Part shown: positions 5,815-8,172 of the stretch, in pieces
Layout: each line of letters starts with the position of its first letter
How positions within the stretch are numbered: the stretch's first letter is position 1
Origin: Burkholderiales bacterium
Lineage (GTDB): Bacteria; Pseudomonadota; Gammaproteobacteria; Burkholderiales; Burkholderiaceae_C
Direction of reading: 5' to 3'
NCBI GenBank assembly: GCA_011391855.1
Contig: JAABPT010000043.1
Span: forward strand, 1-8,172
DNA length: 8,172 nucleotides
Position numbers and translations under genes: made by a program
The notes under the pieces: model-generated
The model's input: only the letters and a program-made list of their open reading frames with translations
What the model was told of the DNA's origin: nothing
Databases searched by the model: none

Positions 5815-7559
5815 GCCGCCGCCTCCTGCGCCACCGGCGCCTCGCGCACCATCGCCTGCGGCGCGCTCACGCCCAGCAGGGCCAGCGCGTTGCGCAGCAC
5901 CTGTGCCGTGGCCGCCAGCAAGGCCATGCGCGCGCGCGCCAGGGCCGCGTCGTCGACCAGGAAGCGCTCACTGGCGTAATAAGTGTGGAAGGCCGCCGCC
6001 AGGTCGCGCAGGTAGAAAGCCACGTCGTGCGGCGCGCGCTCGGCCGCGGCGCGGGTCAGCATCTCGGGGTACTCGGCCAGCTTGAGCATGAGCGCGGCCT
6101 CGCTGGGCGCCACCAGCAAGGACAGATCGGCACTCGTGTCGTCACGATCACGCCCGTACTGCGCCAGCACCGAGCAGATGCGCGCATGGGCGTACTGCAC
6201 GTAGAAGACCGGGTTTTCGTCGTTGGCCTGCAGCGCCAGGTCGACGTCGAAGGTGAATTCGGTGTCGGCCTTGCGGCTGATGAGAAAGAAGCGCACGGCG
6301 TCGCGGCTGGTCCAGTCGATGAGGTCGCGCACCGACACCGAGGTGCCGGCGCGCTTGGACATCTTCACTTCCTGGCCGCCCTTCATGACGGCGATCATCT
6401 TGTAGAGCACGTAGTCGGGGTAGCCGGGCGGGATGCCCAGGCCCACGGCTTGCAGCCCGGCGCGCACGCGGGCCACGGTGCCGTGGTGGTCGGTGCCCTG
6501 CACGTTGACGACCTCGGCATAACCGCGCTCGAACTTGGTCACGTGGTAGGCCACGTCGGGCACGAAATAGGTGTAGATGGTGCCGTCCGGAACTGTGGAG
6601 TCGGCGCCGGCTAGCGCCGACTTGCGCATGACGCGGTCCTTGTCGTCGCCGTAGTCGGTGGTGCGCAGCCACAGCGCGCCGTCTTTCTCGTAGGTCTTGC
6701 CGCTGGCCACCAGGCGGCGCACGGTTTCTTCGACGCGGCCGCTGCTGTACAGGCTGCTTTCCAGGAAGTAGTGGTCGAAGCGCACGCCGAAGGCCTGCAG
6801 GTCCAGGTCCTGCTCGTGGCGCAGGAAAGCCACGGCGAATTGCGTGATGCCGTGCAGGTCGGCCACGTCGCCGCTGGCGGTGAATTCGCGGTCGTCTGCG
6901 TGCACGGTCTTGCGGGCGGCGAAATCGGCAGCGATATCGGCGATGTATTCGCCGTTGTAGGCCTGTTCGGGCCATTCCGCGTCACCGGGCTTGAAGCCCT
7001 GCAGGCGGCGCTGCACCGAAAGCCCCAGGTTGGCGATCTGCACCCCGGCGTCGTTGTAATAGAACTCGCGCAGCACCTCGGCGCCCTGGCTTTGCAGCAG
7101 GTTGCAGATGCAGTCGCCCAGCGCGGCGTTGCGTCCGTGGCCCACGTGCAGCGGGCCGGTGGGGTTGGCGGAGACGAACTCGACCATCACGCGGCGGCCG
7201 CTGGCACTCTGGCGGCCGTAGCTCTCACCGGCGGCCAGCACCTCGGCCACCACCGCCTGCCGTGCGGCGGGCCGCAGGCGCAGATTGATGAAGCCGGGGC
7301 CGGCGATCTCCAGCGACTGCACCCAGCGCTGCACCGCGGCCTGCGCCTGCAGCGCCTGCAGCAGCGCCGTGGCCAGTTCGCGCGGGTTCTTCTTCAGCGT
7401 GCGCGCCATGGGCATGGCCGCGGTGATGGCCAGGTCGCCATGCGAGGCCTGCTTGGGCGACTCGAAGGCAGCCGCAGCGGGCGCCAGCCCTGCGCCGGCG
7501 GCCACTTCGCCCAGCGCCGACTGCAGCGCGGCCAGCAGGTCCTGCTTCACTTGGATCAT
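5811..7559 (-). CDS. argS: Arginyl-tRNA synthetase
   Basis: This 582-residue class I synthetase charges tRNA-Arg with arginine in the cytoplasm. In order it shows the ArgS-specific N-terminal additional domain (~1-110, with SPKQASHGDLAIT and AGPGFINLRL), the HIGH-type motif HVGH (138-141, in ANPTGPLHVGHGRNAALGD), the KMSK motif (399-402, VKMSKRAG), and the C-terminal helical DALR anticodon-binding domain starting near NPVFYVQYAHAR (449-460). A 12-residue Ala-rich extension follows the usual end. Length is normal for betaproteobacteria. The ATG fits the family N-terminus MIQVKQDLLAAL; no Shine-Dalgarno is evident in front of it. First gene of the unit with the SPOR and dsbA genes; it overlaps the SPOR gene by four bases. 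Confidence 0.97.
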   Translation of the reverse strand: MIQVKQDLLAALQSALGEVAAGAGLAPAAAAFESPKQASHGDLAITAAMPMARTLKKNPRELATALLQALQAQAAVQRWVQSLEIAGPGFINLRLRPAARQAVVAEVLAAGESYGRQSASGRRVMVEFVSANPTGPLHVGHGRNAALGDCICNLLQSQGAEVLREFYYNDAGVQIANLGLSVQRRLQGFKPGDAEWPEQAYNGEYIADIAADFAARKTVHADDREFTASGDVADLHGITQFAVAFLRHEQDLDLQAFGVRFDHYFLESSLYSSGRVEETVRRLVASGKTYEKDGALWLRTTDYGDDKDRVMRKSALAGADSTVPDGTIYTYFVPDVAYHVTKFERGYAEVVNVQGTDHHGTVARVRAGLQAVGLGIPPGYPDYVLYKMIAVMKGGQEVKMSKRAGTSVSVRDLIDWTSRDAVRFFLISRKADTEFTFDVDLALQANDENPVFYVQYAHARICSVLAQYGRDRDDTSADLSLLVAPSEAALMLKLAEYPEMLTRAAAERAPHDVAFYLRDLAAAFHTYYASERFLVDDAALARARMALLAATAQVLRNALALLGVSAPQAMVREAPVAQEAAA

Positions 7560-7565
7560 TGCCGG

Positions 7566-7571
7566 ATTCTA
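7566..7571 (-). promoter_or_regulatory. Possible argS -10 box
   Basis: TAGAAT ends six bases before the argS ATG, the same hexamer as in front of lptA. If used, transcription would start at or next to the start codon, giving a leaderless mRNA, which fits the missing Shine-Dalgarno. No -35 match is visible at normal spacing. Confidence 0.22.
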
Positions 7572-7608
7572 AGTTGGGCACCCGGCCCGCCCGCCGCAGC
7601 GCCGATCT

Positions 7609-7626
7609 GCCGGGGTTCGACCCGGC
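7609..7626. other. Perfect 6-bp inverted repeat in the divergent intergenic region
   Basis: GCCGGG-GTTCGA-CCCGGC forms a 6-bp GC stem with a 6-base loop between argS and the kinase gene. No T-run follows on either strand, so it is not a clear terminator. The rest of the 176-base gap shows no convincing gene; the kinase gene has at most a weak GTGAG sequence in front of its ATG. Confidence 0.3.
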
Positions 7627-7735
7627 TGTTCCCCGCTTGGCGCGGCGCCGGCAACGGCAAGATCGACGCCACCGCGCGCCTTCACCACTGACCGATCCGC
7701 CGCGGCCCGTCCCGCGCCCCCACTTCGTGAGCCCC

Positions 7736-8172
7736 ATGCCGCTGAAGCGCCTTGCCGCCACCCTGCCCGACACGCTCGCCGCCGGGCTGCCGGCGCTGAT
7801 CGGCAAATACCATGTCCGGCGCAAGCTCGGCGAAGGCGCCACCAGCGAGGTCTTCCTCGCCCACGACCCCTTCAACGATGTCGAAGTGGCCATCAAGCGC
7901 GTGCGCCCGGGGCTGTTCCCGGACTCGCGCGAGTCGCACTTCCAGCAGCGCTTCTTCGCCGCCGAGGCGGCACTGGTGGGCCGCCTGCACCACCCCAACG
8001 TGGTGCAGATCCTGGACGCCGTGGCCGACGACGAGGCGCCCTACCTGGTGATGGAGTACGCCGATGGCGACACCATCGATGCCTGGTGCACGAAGCAGCG
8101 CCTGTCGCTGGCGCGCGCCATCCTGCCGGATCCGGCGATCCTGCTGCTGGACGAGGTGACGTCGTCGCTCGA
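7736..8172 (+). CDS. Serine/threonine protein kinase, N-terminal part (cut by window edge; 3' end looks chimeric)
   Basis: The frame is open from an ATG to the edge: 145 codons. Residues ~23-115 are a Hanks-type kinase N-lobe: glycine-rich loop LGEGATSEVF (31-40), catalytic lysine in VAIK (K54), the helix-C glutamate probably in FFAAEAALVGRLHHPNVV (E77), and a hinge YLVMEYADGDT (103-113). The catalytic HRD and DFG motifs would lie further on and are not in the window. From about residue 120 the sequence no longer looks like a kinase: KQRLSLARAILPDPAILLLD reads as ABC-transporter signature plus Walker B. The frame is also open upstream without a better start. The gene diverges from argS. The substrate is unknown. 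Confidence 0.8.
   Translation, partial: MPLKRLAATLPDTLAAGLPALIGKYHVRRKLGEGATSEVFLAHDPFNDVEVAIKRVRPGLFPDSRESHFQQRFFAAEAALVGRLHHPNVVQILDAVADDEAPYLVMEYADGDTIDAWCTKQRLSLARAILPDPAILLLDEVTSSL
8093..8172 (+). other. ABC-transporter nucleotide-binding domain fragment joined in frame to the kinase
   Basis: The last 26 codons plus two bases read KQRLSLARAIL, PDPAILLLDE, VTSSL. This matches what follows LSGG in exporter-type ABC ATPases: (Q)KQRLSLARAIL, Walker B hhhhDE, then ATSSLD. Kinases have no such stretch after the hinge. The join lies at K-Q-R-L, which both families could share. A contig-end misassembly is the likeliest cause. Confidence 0.65.

Noticed and set aside
7203..7218. TGGCAC with GG-N10-GC spacing inside argS, a second possible sigma-54 site
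   Set aside because: The -12 half reads CGGC instead of TTGC, and it lies within conserved coding sequence facing into the argS 5' region.
7609..7626. T-arm-like GGTTCGAC suggesting a tRNA gene between argS and the kinase gene
   Set aside because: A proper T stem cannot form around TTCGACC (the second pair is G-G), and no acceptor stem, anticodon arm or CCA end surrounds it.
6771..7691. Plus-strand open frame opposite argS that extends into the intergenic region
   Set aside because: No domain or Shine-Dalgarno is seen; it is the antisense of conserved ArgS sequence plus chance extension.
1..8172. CRISPR arrays, insertion sequences, prophage or defence genes
   Set aside because: No regular repeats, transposase motifs or terminal inverted repeats are visible; apart from the right edge the window is ordinary chromosomal housekeeping DNA.

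Overview
The window reads as a high-GC betaproteobacterial fragment, most likely Burkholderiales. The evidence is the strong G/C bias at third codon positions, a short single-domain RlmL-type methyltransferase, the order argS / SPOR-domain protein / DsbA-type thiol oxidoreductase, and an N-terminal Ser/Thr kinase segment of a kind I associate with that order. All calls come from reading the sequence; no database search was run.

Layout. Seven genes read leftwards on the minus strand in two transcription units. The upstream unit (right part) is argS (arginyl-tRNA synthetase), a membrane-anchored SPOR-domain protein that overlaps argS by ATGA, and a periplasmic DsbA-type oxidoreductase. It ends in a clear intrinsic terminator at 4350-4379. 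The second unit is lptA, lptB (TGATG overlap), rpoN (sigma-54) and rlmL, which runs off the left edge a few codons before its expected end. At the right, divergent from argS across a 176-base gap, a Ser/Thr protein kinase gene starts on the plus strand and is cut by the window edge.

How the genes work together. lptA and lptB encode the periplasmic bridge and the ATPase of the LPS export machine. rpoN sits directly behind them, as in many proteobacteria, although lptC is not upstream of lptA and hpf/ptsN do not follow rpoN here. The SPOR protein and DsbA act at the cell envelope. argS and rlmL belong to translation.

Most interesting points. (1) A near-consensus sigma-54 -24/-12 element lies on the plus strand in the short gap in front of lptA-lptB-rpoN, head-on to and overlapping the region of a candidate -10 box for that operon. 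This would suit rpoN autorepression or a sigma-54-driven antisense transcript into dsbA. (2) The rpoN start region is preceded by an imperfect 28-base copy of itself, which makes an 11-codon mini-ORF that overlaps the rpoN start by ATGA. A second mini-ORF bridges rpoN to rlmL with ATGA overlaps at both ends. (3) The last ~80 bases switch, in frame, from a kinase N-lobe to the signature/Walker B stretch of an ABC transporter. This is probably an assembly chimera at a contig end, less likely a real fusion.
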